Assembly (NCBI GenBank): GCA_035582835.1
Contig: JAYKAV010002031.1
Location: 1,043,276-1,107,275 of the forward strand
Direction: 5' to 3'
DNA length: 64,000 nt
DNA from: Phoebastria nigripes
Lineage: Eukaryota > Chordata > Aves > Procellariiformes > Diomedeidae
A model generated the notes under the pieces. It had not been told where the DNA came from. It searched no databases and worked only from the letters and a program-made list of their open reading frames with translations. A program made the translations under genes and the position numbers. Below are positions 1 to 13,300 of the stretch, one piece after another (position 1 is the stretch's first letter; each line of letters opens with the position of its first letter).

Positions 1-3000
1 CAAAGCTTTCTGTACCAATATTTTTGTCCTTATTGAGGACGCTAATGCAAAGGGAGTTCTGTTGGAAGAGGACTGTAGGGTTGGATTATAATGATATTTA
101 ACACAGTGTTTTCCATGTGAAATGTTAATACATTATTTTAAATCTTATTTCTGTTCTGATGTAACATTTTAAACTTAAACCATTCTTAATCTAATTACCA
201 CTCAGCTTTAATACTTTTTTTATTATTTTTTGCATAAACCTCATTTTAATTGGAGTAACAAGGATTGCATGTTTTATGAAACACCTTCATTGAAAGTCTT
301 GGATACTTTCCATTCGGGTCCCTACAGAAGCATCCAGTTTGAAAATACACTGTTTTATCCTGTCCTTAATTACAGTACTTGGAGCAACTTTCTGTTAACT
401 GTTCTTAAGTTCCACCGGATAATGAGTCTACCAGAACTAGAGAGCGTACAACAGAAAACTGTTCACAGGAGGAAGCTTGCTGTTGCTTAGCTACCTATCT
501 TTTTAATTTGGAATCTCCAGCAATTCGATAACGACTAGCCCTTAAGCTGCTAAATGTATTTGTCCATGACACATTGTACCATTTTATATGTGCATTTCAC
601 TTAAGTGTTACTGCTGTTATTGTAAAGAGGGAGTTTATAATGAGGTTGTATTGTGGCATAGATCACAAAACCTAAATGTGGCAGTTACATAAGCAGTACT
701 TGGTATACTAAGTTCTTAGGTGGGTACAACAACAATGAAATTCAGAATAACTTGAGCCAAAAGAGCTACTGCCTCTGCTCCTCCGGATTGGTCCCAAATA
801 TGAGAAAGTTATGCATAATTTGTAAGTACTGCAACCAATCTGTAGTCTTTTAATAGTACACATTCTCACATCAATTTAGGCATAATAAAGATACATAATT
901 AATTGCAAATTAAAATACTGCAACACTTAACATTTTTTTTTGTCCATTTAGCATTTTCTTGCAAGTGAGAAAATGCCTGACTTTCAAAAATTGCCTGACT
1001 TTCACAGAAATTTGTTGGAATGAGACCCTGAACTAGGCAATGTTCATAGGATAAATACTGAATTTTTTTTTTTAGGAATCTGGGAAAAACTTTGTATTCA
1101 CTAATGCTTTCCAGTCAGTCCTGAAATCGGTATGAAGGGACAGTTTATCTAGGGATTGCTTATGGCCACAGAACTGGTATAAGCATAGAAAGAAATTCTG
1201 TCTTTTCTAAATCTTTTTCCAGTATGTGGATCTAAAAAGGAAACTTTTTCATTTGCTATTAAAGTGATTCTTTCTTTCTTTAATAGTTTTTCCCATTAGG
1301 AGAGATCTCTGTGACTCTTCCCCGCCTGCCTGCCCAAAATAGTCAAAGCAGCTTCTGCAGCAATACTGTTGAGGCTTACGTATGTTTATAGAAGGGCATC
1401 CTGCCTTGGCCTCTGACTTCATTATGCAAGACTGCTGGCGTAGCGGTGACAGCTCGGGAGTGATGCCGCGCTTCCTCGCTGACATAGGTACACTGGCAGT
1501 GCTTGTGGTAGTGACACAATTGTGCCAAGGGGAAAGAATTGCTGGGTCTGCTGTTACAACGGTGCCGGCTGAAAGCTCTCTGCCAGCCTATGTTACAAGT
1601 ACAATTCGCTGGCATAATTTATGGAAGCAGCGACTCCATCTTACATGTAGATGGGTTTGATTCACAGGTGCAAAATGCAGCTTTTTGTAAAGGAACTTCA
1701 GTGCTGTTTGCTGCTTAGCTGACGTGCCCAGCTGGGCAAAGATTTGTTATTGATATATTTTTTATGATTTTAGAAGGATGAACTTGTCATTTTGAAAGCT
1801 AATTACATTTCTAATTCAGTGATGAACTTTCTTGGGAATCTATGATCAAGTTATTTTAAAGAAAATTACATATTTCAGCTCTTACAGGTATACTTTGTAG
1901 GTTTAAACATGAATCTGTGTAATCCTGTTTTAGGTATTCATAAGGTTTTGATGTCTGTATGCCCCTAATGGAAAATACTGGCATATTTCAGTATAGTTTT
2001 GTGCTCAGTTAACCTAACTGTTGACTTACAGATGTACAATAGAGTTGCATCTCTTTGCCCTTTTACTGAGATTTAATATTTATGTGTAGATTTCAGTTTC
2101 TGGGTCTGTAAATCTTTCTCATTAAGATAATTTATTTTTAAGATTACTAAGTATGTAGCTCTTCTATAGCCTTATNTNTTTTTTTTGTTGTGCCTTCATG
2201 TTTCTAATCCTTCACATTTTAACACTGCATCCCATGGCTTTAAACTGACTATATGTATGTCCTTGATTTCCCAGCGCGGAGCCATTGCTGCACTGGCCTC
2301 CATTTGTTTGCTGAATTCCATAGAGGCTTCACTACATGGCACGACAAAATGTAAAACCATACTCATAGATCACCTTATAAATATTTATTCATATAAATTC
2401 TTTAAAGAAATTAAATTACGTGTTCTATACAAAATAGGAGAGAGACACTTTTAGCGTCACTGACTGCAAATTGAAGTCATTTGTCTGGAAGGGTCAGGTG
2501 CCACTTTGTGGTAAGGAATTTGTCTGAGATCCAAGAAAGGAAAGATTGATAGTACAAAGAGATTGATGAAACGGGCACTGCAATATGCATACGAAGTTAC
2601 GGGTTAATTAGGAGGATTTAAACAAGACAGTTCCTTTGTGTGGAGAAGTGTAGTGTGCTGTTACTTTCAGAAGCGAGGTGTGCTGGCAGCCTTTTTGAAC
2701 ATGCAGAGTTGATTTTTCTGAGATATTTATATGGAGATGTGTGGTTGCGAGTATCAGCGAGGTGGCAGATTACCAACAGCACGTACGCTGCAGCTGATGA
2801 GTGCTTCTTACGGAATTGAGTGGTTTGCATATATAGACACCATCTCTGCTCATATCTTTTGTTTTGTTGTTGTTGATGTAAATTATAATGCTGGTTCTGT
2901 GATTCCTGTATCAGAGTAAAATCATTAATATTTCAGAGTGCCAAGTTCTTTGGGTGTCTCAGGTTATTTGTTATACTTTTTAATTGCAAGCATGGTACTT

Positions 3001-4423
3001 AGTTTTAGCTTTAGGATTTTTCTCTATGTAGCTTAGAAAATGGGAGCTGAGCAATCAACAAACATTGTTTTCTTGTTGATAGGAAAGCTGTTTTGAAAGA
3101 ACAGACGCTGCAAACTGTTCCTTATTGCATTAAAGTTCACCAGCCACCTGGTACCTTCAGAGGAGAACGGCAAGCTTCTGTATGCAGATTCACGCAGAAA
3201 TTGAAACAGTACCATCTTTTGTAATAGTTATTCNCAGAAATATTCACAGAAAGAGAATTTTAAATTTGACTTAAATGCAAACAAAAGCAAAATACTCTCT
3301 GTGCCCCTTGTGTCTCATTCTGTACAAGGACAAAACAGCGCAAATCTTTCAGCAAGGCAGGAATAAAAAGCTCAGCAAGCTCTTCAGTATTTGTTATTGT
3401 AATAGTAAATCATCTCTGTCTGCCTAGAAGATCTGTAAAACATACCTGCTGATGGCAAGAGTGGGCACAGGCGTGAGGGACTGTTATACTTCTAAATACT
3501 GTAATTCTGATATTTTTGTTACGATATTCTTAACTAAAATTTTACATTCATATAGCTTCACCTTATTCTTAGCCTCAGAGACAGATCTTGGGGCACATAG
3601 CAGCTCTTATCTTCTACAATCAATTTCTCGCTGAATATGGAGTATCTGAAATTTTTTTAAATATGAGGAGGAAGAGGACAGACAAGTTTTATCTTGTCTT
3701 ACTGCTAAGTGTGAGATAGAAAAGGCCTTAACAAATTTCAGTGGTACTGCTTTTTACTGAATATGGAAAAAATCGTTGAAGGGACAGGTATTTGAATTGC
3801 AGAATATATTTCTACATTAAGGAAAGGCAGTTAGGCTCAAGGAGGCCCCTGGGAAATGTGATTGACATTAAACACAATCCTATTTTGTTTTATGATATTC
3901 CTGTAATAATGAATCTTAGCTTCTTATGTGGTTAGATATCTGTTTATTCACATAATTCAGAGTACAAAAGGAGCTGTAGAAAACATTCTAGGTAGTGGAA
4001 AAACACCACTGTCTTTTCTCTTTCACATTTTCACTTGTAGGAACTGTTTTTCATACTCGCAGCATTTTTCTCTTGTATTAACNTGAGACGAGATATGAGA
4101 AATTCTGTCTAAACAAATGAGTTTGAACATGTCCCACAATGCTGACATGCACTGTCAAAGTGGTGTCTCAGGCACAGTTCTAGTGTCCTTTTCATGGTAC
4201 TTAACCTCCCTGCTTGAGTGGCAGCTCACCTCCCATCAGCCTTTCCACCACATCGAGAAGAAAGATGCTTCTACTTTATGAAGGAATACAGCTTATTGGT
4301 ATTTTTCTCTACTGGAAGTATTTTTTTTTTTTTTGCACTTGATAAAAACACAGTGCCCATTTAACGTGAAAACTAAGTACGAATTCTTTGTTTTTCTCTT
4401 TCTTTGTTTTTTCTTTTTTTCAG
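1..4423 (+). other. PIGK: 3' part of the last PIGK intron
   Basis: No PIGK exon other than the terminal one was recognised here. I looked for coding sequence resembling the protein just upstream of the last exon and did not find it, so the preceding exon lies left of the window and this intron is at least 4.4 kb long. The intron ends in a long pyrimidine tract at about 4390-4420 followed by CAG at 4421-4423, a good splice acceptor. A short imperfect direct duplication (TGCCTGACTTTCA at 974 and 992, period 18) is the only internal repeat noted. Short open frames such as 230-490 resemble nothing I know. Confidence 0.8.
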
Positions 4424-4540
4424 AAACCAAAACAAAAGGACTGGCATCCTCCTGGAGGATTTATTTTAGGACTCTGGGCATTGATCATCATGGTTTTCTT
4501 CAAAACATACGGAATCAAGCACATGAAACACATCTTCTGA
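4424..4540 (+). CDS. PIGK: PIGK, terminal coding exon (GPI-anchor transamidase catalytic subunit)
   Basis: The exon encodes the last 38 residues of PIGK and a TGA stop at 4538-4540. In frame from the acceptor it reads KPKQKDWHPPGG, then a hydrophobic stretch (FILGLWALIIMVFF), then KTYGIKHMKHIF. This is essentially the human PIGK C-terminus, where the membrane helix is followed by a short basic tail. Family knowledge: PIGK is the caspase/legumain-like (C13) cysteine protease subunit of the ER GPI transamidase. It cleaves the C-terminal signal of proproteins and joins them to GPI. Its catalytic Cys/His domain is encoded by exons left of this window; this exon supplies only the membrane anchor. 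The acceptor is phase 0, with CAG before AAA. The overlapping open frame 4333-4599 is in another frame and is not the protein. Confidence 0.95.
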   Translation, partial: KPKQKDWHPPGGFILGLWALIIMVFFKTYGIKHMKHIF

Positions 4541-4962
4541 ATTCAAGCAAGCAAGATGATTGCATTGACTGCTACTTTGGATTCATTGGTGTCATCTGAG
4601 TGCTCTGTACATGTATTATGGTTGTAGTGAAAAATGGTGTTAAGATCTCCCTTCTAAAGGTTCTTTTGAAGTCATCTCTTCTGCTGCTTTTTCTGTAAAG
4701 AGTCTTAACAAATGGTTTTAATGTTAGACTTTATTTTGTCCTGTTTTAAACATATTTTAATGCTTTTCTGAGCAATTTTCTTTTTGATTAAACTTAAAAA
4801 ACAGGAGGGACCTAAACACAGTAACAGAATGTCTGAGGTTGATTGTGAATTGTAAATGGGCAAATTCTTTCCCCCATACTTCAAAGTAAATCTTAGAAGT
4901 AGTCAACCTATCACTAAAGAACTAGCCATTGTGCAGAACATTATTTAAGATGTCATTTTATC

Positions 4963-4968
4963 AATAAA
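4963..4968 (+). terminator. PIGK proximal polyadenylation signal
   Basis: Canonical AATAAA about 420 bases after the PIGK stop codon, in the expected orientation. Confidence 0.6.
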
Positions 4969-5023
4969 AACTTAAGCCACTTTGCAGACTTTGGCATGAC
5001 GTATTGAAAGCTTTCTTCACAAA

Positions 5024-5029
5024 AATAAA
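5024..5029 (+). terminator. PIGK second polyadenylation signal
   Basis: Canonical AATAAA about 60 bases after the first one, followed by C-rich then T-rich sequence. Either this or the upstream signal could define the main mRNA end. Confidence 0.5.
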
Positions 5030-6611
5030 AATACTCTAGAATATATTGATCCCCCCCCCCTTACTCTTTTTTCTTCCCTGTTAAAATACAACCCTTAGAT
5101 CAGTCCTTTCACCTTAGGCAGTTTTGAGTCTAGGATTCTATGAGTTGGTGAAAGTGAAACAAAAATATATGATGAACTCACTGAATCTACTTCAAAAAAT
5201 GCCAAAAAAAGTGAAACTACGACTTCATGTCCATTAGGAACCCTTCATAGGCGTTGTATTTTCACTCCATACAATATGGAGTTGGATGCTTTCAGGATTT
5301 TCAGTGCACTGGATTTTTGCACAGAAGAAAATTGACTCTGGCATCCGGATGAAAAATGTTACAAATTGTACTATTGTATTCTGTAGTTTCTGAGCACTTG
5401 GAAAATGAGCTTTATCACCTAGGTTTTGTAAATTCTGTTTTGGCATATTGATTTGTTCTTCTTGGACATTTACTGATGAATGTATGCTAAAAGGGTTTTG
5501 TCTGTGTAACGTACTGATACTAGTGAAGAGAAGAGCAAATTTGTGCATGTGTAGAAACAAGTCTGTCAGCAAGGAGAAGCTTTTGCAGTATGCTTTTGAA
5601 ACCTGTCCTCTAGTTTAATCATAATAAAGCTTACACGATGTATACATGGTGTAAATGCTAGATACGTATCTCTAAAAGCTATTAGGAATTATTTCTAATC
5701 ACACATAATATCAGAGCCAATATATTTTTCTTAGAATATGGTATTGAGCATTTCCATATTGCACAGAACATACAAATTTGAGTGCTTAAACATTTTTGTT
5801 GTCCTTTTTTCTTCTCTTTCAGATTGATTGTGGCATCGTAGCCTCGGGTTAGGGGTAGTGAACTTGTCAGAGAGCTGTGCGTATACACTGACTGGGAGGG
5901 CTACAGAGAAGGCAGCCATTGAGGCTTCCAGCTGTTTCTAAGGGCTGATGCCAGAGAATGATAAAAACAGGAGTGTAGTACATCTCTTGAGTATTAAAAA
6001 CTTTTTTTTTTCCTCCATACGTCTTCTGGTCTTGGACAGGATAAAGGTACAAAATGATCCGTTATCAGGAGGTAATCACTTGCCTGCCACACCTCTACCT
6101 CACTATAAAGTTACGGCACTGAGAACTTTCTGTTGTGCTGTTTGGTGAATGCAGGAATTGTTTTCAGTAGCATGTGCTAAGCACCAAGAATAGGAACTAA
6201 TCTGTATTTAAAACAAAAGCATTCCTACACCACTGTCCTTATAGTTCTGTACATTGAGATTCTGTGATAAATAATACTAGAGATTTCTTCCCAGTTTGCT
6301 GATGAGAAGTTTTTGTATAACTGATGCAGAGGTATCCCCTGCTAACAACAGTGCAACTTAAACAGAGCTTTCATCTTTCACATTGCTGAAAGTGCCTGCC
6401 TCGGAGAGGGAGGAGTTGAACGGGTCTGAGCAGCATTCCTAGTGCTGGACCTCTGGATGTCTTCACAGTGTGTTTGGTTTTGGGGTTGTTTTTTTGGATA
6501 GCACCCTCCATNAGCAATGACTTTGCATCCAAAATCTGATACAACTTTTCTTAAAATCAGAAAACTCCCTCCTCCCCTCCCCCCAGCTATTTCTAAGGCA
6601 ACAATCAACTA

Positions 6612-6684
6612 AGGTCTGTTGTAGACAGACTGTATAGAAATGGAGAGAGACATNATAGAAATGTGTAGACACGGTATAGAAATG
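6612..6684. repeat. 21-bp minisatellite, about 3.5 degenerate copies
   Basis: The core TATAGAAATG recurs at 6633, 6654 (first base is N) and 6675, a period of exactly 21 bases. The spacer part GTAGACA also recurs, including once before the first full unit, which gives about three and a half units in all. An N falls at the start of one unit. Confidence 0.75.
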
Positions 6685-7351
6685 AATCCTACAGAATTTC
6701 TTAGAGGATTTGCTTAGCTTTCATTTTTTAATCCAGCCTTTGATACTCTTTTTCAATTGTAATGGATATTTTTAATCAAATATTTATTTTATAGGCAAGT
6801 TTTGTCACACTTCAAAAAGTGGCTAAAGTGAAGTTGATAGAGCTTTGTGCCTTGCTTCAGTTGCAATTACACTTACTCAGACTCCTCAGACCCTATTCAA
6901 TTTTTCTCTTTCCCTCTTTCAGCCACCTTTTGCAGGAAGTGATAGATAGAAACATCAACAGAACTCAGCTGAATTTTGCAAGTAGCAGAAGATACCAAAG
7001 ATGCAGTCCTTTTAAAAGCTTATCTGCTTGGGGAAAAGGAGGCAATTAGATGGGTTATCAAAATGCAATTTATGAATAGAAGCACTCAGTAAGTGTGCCT
7101 GTGAAGGTGATTAAATTGAAGTGAGAGCAACAATTTGACTGGAATGCAGCAAACTATGCTTCGGGCATTTCTAACATTTTTATATGCACAAAGTGAGGAG
7201 TTGAAAGAGATCGTTCTCAGAGTCACCATAAAGTTGTCTGTGCTACTTATGACACAGTATTTTCTATACAGTGATAACTTTTATTCTTTGAATAGTTATA
7301 GTCTGAAAGCAAGTATAGAAATGTCACAGAATTGTCTGTAAATGTGTTTTG

Positions 7352-7375
7352 TTTATTTATTTATTTATTTATTTA
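7352..7375. repeat. (TTTA)6 microsatellite
   Basis: Six uninterrupted TTTA units can be read directly. Confidence 0.95.
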
Positions 7376-8231
7376 AAGTTAGTAATCTTTTCATTTTCCC
7401 TGAGAGCCCTTCAAACTCAGTTTGGGATCTGGGCTCTGGGAACCAGCCAGGTCATTCTCACTCACAAACCATTTGTGTTTTTCATGTCAAACAATGTGCT
7501 TCTGCAGTATAGATGCTTCCGCTGTTGTGCACAGATGATCTTTTTAATGGAATCCAGAAAACAAGCCAGATGGCAGTTTCTTGATGTTTCTTGGTATAGA
7601 AACTTCTAGAGCAGAATTAAATTTCACCATTTTGTGAGTCTACATACGTAGGTCTGTGAACCAAGCATGCCCATGTGTCTGTACCCTGTACTATGTAACT
7701 GCATTGACAGGTCTTACAATGGGTTTCATAGACATTGTTTAGAATACTTATGGATGATAACAATATAATTAAGTTGTTTCATTTCAGTTTTTCAGCTCTC
7801 TATTGGGATCACATGTTGAAATGCATTACTATTATTGAACTGAAGAAATGGTAAGTTAACAGTAGGTTTATACTCACACATTCTCTCATGTCTCTGCACT
7901 TCGTTTGATTTCCGAACTGTCTATGAAATGCTGTATACATTTGAGAACACTGTTTTGTATGACCATGCCCAAACGTTTACACAAATGTATGACTCTTAAG
8001 CTACACTTTCATAACAGACTGAAAAGTCAGATTCCCACAAAAATCAGTGGAGAAAGAAGCCTGAGTAGTCATGAGACAGCATTTCATTGGTCTATGCCAG
8101 CTAAATCTTTTTATATGTATGTGAATATCACCATGAAATGCTGTTGGCTTAGCATAAGCAAAGATCATAGACTGTTCAAAAGTATCTTTACAAATACCAT
8201 TAGCGATAGTGTCTCTTCTAGAGAGTGGACT

Positions 8232-8233
<2 letters not shown>

Positions 8234-8281
<48 letters not shown>
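8234..8281. repeat. Poly-T tract, 48 bases
   Basis: An uninterrupted run of 48 T in the intergenic spacer. Read on the - strand it is a long poly-A and might be the tail of a retroposed sequence, but I recognise no retroposon next to it and found no target-site duplication. The length may also be affected by sequencing or assembly. Confidence 0.95.
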
Positions 8282-8282
<1 letters not shown>

Positions 8283-8749
8283 GTCAGTTGTCTGTTGTTG
8301 TTTCCACTTAAAAGCTGTTCCTCCATTATTGATTACAGAAAAGCAAATGTAATCTGGTTCTAATTCTGTTGCTGGGTGTCTGCAAATTGAGCCCATTTCC
8401 ATCTCTTGTTTCAGCAGTCAGGGATTTCCATTCTCTGGTACCACATCTATGAAACATACTGGAAGTGAACGGATCTCATGGTCTAATCTGCCTTCAGATG
8501 GGCTTCACTGTGTGCGAAAGCAGGGCTGAGTTGCACATAGTGCTAAATCAGTGATTTGTGAAGCAGCAAAGACCAGATTCAGCTGTGAACTTATCATGGG
8601 TGGAGAGGATTTGCAAAGTGATGAGGACAGGGAGGTGTTGTACTGTATTCCTCAAAATGTAAGAGAGATTTGAAGAACTGTCCCACTGAGGCAGACAAGC
8701 GAAGTCTGCAGCCCTGGCAATCCTGATACCAACAGCATGTCATTCGAGG

Positions 8750-8763
8750 TTTTTTTTTTTTTT
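8750..8763. repeat. Poly-T tract, 14 bases
   Basis: Homopolymer run. It produces the artificial polylysine end of an open frame read on the opposite strand. Confidence 0.95.
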
Positions 8764-9383
8764 GAAGCTTGAGAGCTGCTTCTTTCTCTTCTTTGATGGA
8801 TGATTAGAGGGAAGGAATAAAAAGAAGTTTCTGGTCTGAAGACTTCCAAAACCTGAGCTAATTACCCCTTCAATATAGATGGGGAAATGAGATGCTGCCA
8901 GTTGCTGGTAAATAGTTAGATTTGATTCAGTACTTTGTTGTGTTGTGAACTGAAAAGCTTCTACAAGTTCAGGATTATTTGGACTTGATAAAAATAGGTG
9001 AAGTGGAAGGCAATTCATGGAGTGGGAATGGTGTATTTCATGGAGTCTGCAGCATTTGGAGAGATGACAACCTTTGTATATGGTACAATATGGGGACAAA
9101 GATTGGGGGTGTGAGTGTCCCTGTGTACATCTTCCAGCTCCGTCTGCGTTACAGAGCTGTGTGTGACCTGGTAGAATTTTATCATGCTTCCAGACGAATT
9201 CACCTTTGGACTGAGAGCAAGCATAAAATATTTCACCCACGAGACTCATCTATCCATAAAGTTATGAACTACAGAAAATAGCAGTGTATATAATGAAAGT
9301 GTCTTCTCACCCATCACTTCAACAATTCTGTACAATAATGAGCATAATAGTTTTTGCATTTTTTAAGTGGTGAAAGACAAATT

Positions 9384-9397
9384 AAAAAAAAAAAAAA
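9384..9397. repeat. Poly-A tract, 14 bases
   Basis: Homopolymer run in the intergenic spacer. A further T15 run lies at 9766-9780. Confidence 0.95.
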
Positions 9398-10589
9398 CAC
9401 AAACCGGGGAAATGTGTTTCTCGTGGAAGATAATATCCTCTGCTGTGTGCACTCTGCTATTATTTCTGCTTTCCCTCCTTCCATGAACTTTTAAAAATAA
9501 TATGCTGTAGGGAAATGCATCTTGAAAGCGGTGGTGTTTTATGATGAAAATTGCATAACATACTCTGAAATCAGCATTTCATAGCACTAATTTCACTTGC
9601 AAGTTCTTNAAAATGAGTTACTTTTTCTCCCTTAATGAGGATTTCTGCCTGATTTAGTGATTAAATTGATAGTTTAAGGTTTCAGTTCAAAGTTTATGAA
9701 GATGTACATCTATTAATGTTTGATTGTACCATGTCTCCTTCCCCATGCAAATTTTAGATTTAACCTTTTTTTTTTTTTTTCTTTCTTCTAATGTATATGC
9801 GCAAAGAACACTGAAGCCTTGTCCAGAACTGAGCCAGTTTTGCTGCTCTGGCCAACAGGCTTACTAGGGATGCGAATTGTATCAGCAGAAGTTATTTTCG
9901 CGGCATTGTTTGCAGCAATCCATTGAACAAACCAAGCTATACCAGAAACATACTGTTTCAATAATATAACAGCAATGCTGGCAAAGCTCTAGCATAGATG
10001 CTCTTTCTTACGAAGTGACTTTTTTTCACTCTGCTGAGCATTACGTAGCTTTGGCGACACAGCTCTGTAGCGACCAGGCAACTGGGCTGTGGTTTATTTG
10101 GGAGATTCGTGGCATGTCAGACTAGTCCCTATGTCAAAGTTGACTAATCTGAAATAGCAAATATATTTCCTTTCTTGCCTGCAAAAGGACTTACTGGAAT
10201 AGTTCTGTCATATATTAAATGCTTGGCTAGGTCCACTGGTTTTGCATGTAGTGGGCATTTTAAGCTTAGGGTCTGTCCTTTATATCCAGTTCCAATCTAA
10301 TGGTACTTACTTCCTTTGTCAAATGCTTTGATATTTACCAATGAAGAGCGTTACTAAGCATTAGATACTGCTGTTTGGTTTTTGTTAAGTTACTTTTCCA
10401 TACTGGTCTTCCTGTCCAGGTTAAGTTTGTAGCTCAAAATTGTGATGGTTTTAGGGTCCCCTTACCTCCCTTGGTCTTTATACTGCAAGTGGGATGGCAA
10501 ATAGGGCCATCAGTATATCATTGTAATATGTGTTTGTATTTTGTACAGTTCTTTTACGTACCCTTCTCTGCAGTAGTCCCTATCTTTGC

Positions 10590-10609
10590 TTTTTTTTTTT
10601 TTTTTTTTT
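10590..10609. repeat. Poly-T tract, 20 bases
   Basis: Homopolymer run followed by TGTGTGT-like sequence in the intergenic spacer. Confidence 0.95.
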
Positions 10610-13300
10610 GTGTGTATAGAAGGTTTTCTGCACTTGCTTTTGTTGCTCATTTCTGTATAGCTGCTCCTTCTCTGCAATATCATTTGCAGTAGACTGACTG
10701 GGAATAGTTTTTTAGTGTTTCCTGTAATGCTCATCTACAGATGTATAGCCATATTAAAAAAAAAATAATGCTGTAGTGGGAAATGTTGCAGTTTTGTCCA
10801 ACACAAATGAACAGTCCTACTGAATACCAGTAACCTCTTTCAATTTTGGCATTGTGTGCAGCTTGGTTACAGCAAGGATGCAATGGGGGGAAGAGTATCC
10901 TCATAGGTTATAAATCTATTCACTTCTTTTGCCTTTTTTGTTAAAACATAAACCTAACTTAAGCTCTTGCCTTAAACTCAGCCACACCAAATGATTCCCT
11001 TCAGAATTTCCTTCGTTTTGCTATTAACAGACTCGCATCATGTTGTANGTTTGGATCCTAACTAATAGGCTCTAACTGATCTGATAGCCAAAGTGAAGTC
11101 AGCAAAGTCCTAAAATCTTATGCCTTGCTAAATATGCATTATTCCCTTTATCTTCCCTGTACTTCAGGAAGTATCTAGTGTCCTAAAAGCTATCTTAACA
11201 GTTGTCTGGGTTGTATAAAGAAGCTGACAGATTTAAATATCTCTAGGCATCTCCTAAAGGAGATAAATCTGTTCTGAGAAACCGAATTATTAAGATGGCT
11301 TTCCCTGGCTGTTGAAAAGGGTCCAGTCATGCTCTCCATCTGAGCTAGATGCTTTGACATTGCTTTCGGTAAAATGAGAATGCAGTTACTGTTGTTAGAT
11401 CTTGTGGCTGCCTGGCACATTGCGAGCATGGCAAGACTAACTGGGCTTCAGTGCACAAATTGATGTTCCCTAGATAGAAGAATTTTTTTCATTTTTTTTT
11501 TATGTATTTATTTAGATGGAGTCTAGCCCCTGTATCCTGTATCTAGGAGTGACCTATGGTAGATGCCAAGGAAAGAGTACAGAAAGGCAGAGAAGATATA
11601 TTGTGATGTTTTCCTGTGGAATTCTGCTTGTGACCTTAAGCTGATGATGTATCCTCTTAGCCTTTATTTCCTATGTTCAGATGGGTTCCGTAGGTGAGGA
11701 GGATCTCTTTTATCCCATGGTACCGTAGCTTCTTTGGAAGTCTTTTAAGAGACACTTTGCAAAACCAGTTGTGGAACTCCAAATGGACTCATCACCTGGA
11801 TCTTCTTGTCCACTTGCTTCAGAGAACTTTGAAGAACTAAATAGATTTGCGAGGCATGACTTTCTTACAAAAGCTGCATTACATCTTAGCCAATGTATCT
11901 TCTTTATGACTGCTAATTCTGTTCTTTGTTATAGTTTTCCATCCATTTGTCTGGGTTGCTGGGGTTGCTTGTCTGTAGTTTCCTGTCTTTTCTGTCTTCC
12001 TGACAACTCCCACTCAAAGTACTCCGCAGTGAACAAGGACACTGTATGTTGATCATCTGCTGAGTAGTCTCTCTGGCTTGGTCTGGTGTTCAACGACAGA
12101 CAACACAAGGAAGTGTCTCCCTTTTCTGCAGGCAGTGCAAGAGTGTGTCCTGTGACGGCTGTGTGCTCTCTTGCTGGCATCCCTGGGAGGGTGCCACAGA
12201 AGGGAAGNAGATGCTGGTTCACGGCCTGTTTCCGCATGTCTGCATTTGCCATGGAGCCTGTTCTACGGTCAGCTGTGACGAAAGTCACCATCTTTGTTTC
12301 CGCTGTGATACTGAAACTCCATCCTCATGGTGGTCAAAGGGTTTCATGTGACATTTCATGTTTTTTTGTAATTTTCAGTGTAGAAAACATTTAACAATCT
12401 AGTCGTTTTAATGGTATTTAGCATAAGCAGAGCCATTTTACAGCCATTTTATAAAACATCCTTTGAGTTTTATACTTTCCTGCTTCAGTACGGAGAAATT
12501 TCTCACCATCTTAGACTCTTGTCCTTTCATATTTCCTAGGTTTTTTTAAAGGAGGTTGTCCTTAAAAAATTTTTTTTCTTCTCCTCCTTTCTCCTTATAA
12601 AATCTTATACTTGTGATATGTAAGGTGTGCTTGCAGGAGGCGGCTGGAAACCCAAAGTGATCAGTATTAACTGATGCACCAGGAAGGGTGAAGTATTGAT
12701 ACCTGTAAGGTTTCTGTACTTTCTTCTCTGTTGCACTACATTTTGCTGTCTTACAAGTACTCTTTCACTGTTTAACTGTTTCTTTATGTTTTTTATCCCT
12801 AAGCTATGTTTTTAATTGAACTAGATGTTACATCATCTTGCATCAAATAAAATAATTAACTTTCATTAGTCAGAGGTGATTATCAGAATTTTTCAAAGAA
12901 TCTTTGTGGCACATGTGATAGATTCGTAGAATATTGAAAAGCAACTTCTGCAGGACAGCCATTGCTATTGGGCCACAACTTTCCACTGTCAGCTCCAGCC
13001 TGACTTTCATCTTCATATTCCAGGGGAATACAGCTAGATAGCTATAAAAACCCCACATTTTATTCCTTACTCTTTAGATTCCCCTCACCCCATTCCCCAG
13101 TGTTTTTCCAGCTATTTTTATATTATTGTGTCCTTGCCTTCTTAGAGCTATCTTGGGTAAAAATCATTTCCTATATAGTTTGCCTGAGAAATACTGCAGA
13201 ACAAGACACAGGTAAGCACCTCCTGCAGACTTTTATCACTTTACACTCCTGTTCGGGTGTATGTATATATAATATATGAAATTGCCATTGTGTGTTCTAC

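Larger units (their letters stand above)
4541..5045 (+). other. PIGK: PIGK 3'UTR (approximate end)
   Basis: The AT-rich sequence after the PIGK stop carries two AATAAA signals, at 4963-4968 and 5024-5029, so cleavage is expected near 4985 or 5045. A T-rich tract and a C10 run (5051-5060) follow the second signal. Which signal is used cannot be decided from sequence alone. A third AATAAA at 5623-5628 could give a longer isoform. Confidence 0.65.

Noticed and set aside
4333..4599. 88-codon + strand open frame spanning the PIGK terminal exon
   Set aside because: It is in a different frame from the PIGK protein and starts inside the intron; the real coding frame runs from 4424 to 4540.
5134..5144. 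GGATTCTATGA, resembling a CR1 3' terminal repeat
   Set aside because: Only one copy of the octamer and no CR1 body upstream on either strand.
5234..5572. 112-codon - strand open frame downstream of PIGK
   Set aside because: No recognisable domain or homologue and no exon signals; it lies in the convergent spacer and looks like chance.
7905..8402. 152- and 133-codon open frames on opposite strands
   Set aside because: Both run through the 48-base homopolymer, giving polyphenylalanine or polylysine; no conserved protein features.
8740..9249. 169-codon - strand open frame, the longest in the window
   Set aside because: Ends in polylysine from a T14 tract, is overlapped by an equally open + frame, and resembles no known protein. 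A retroposed origin was considered but no target duplication was found.
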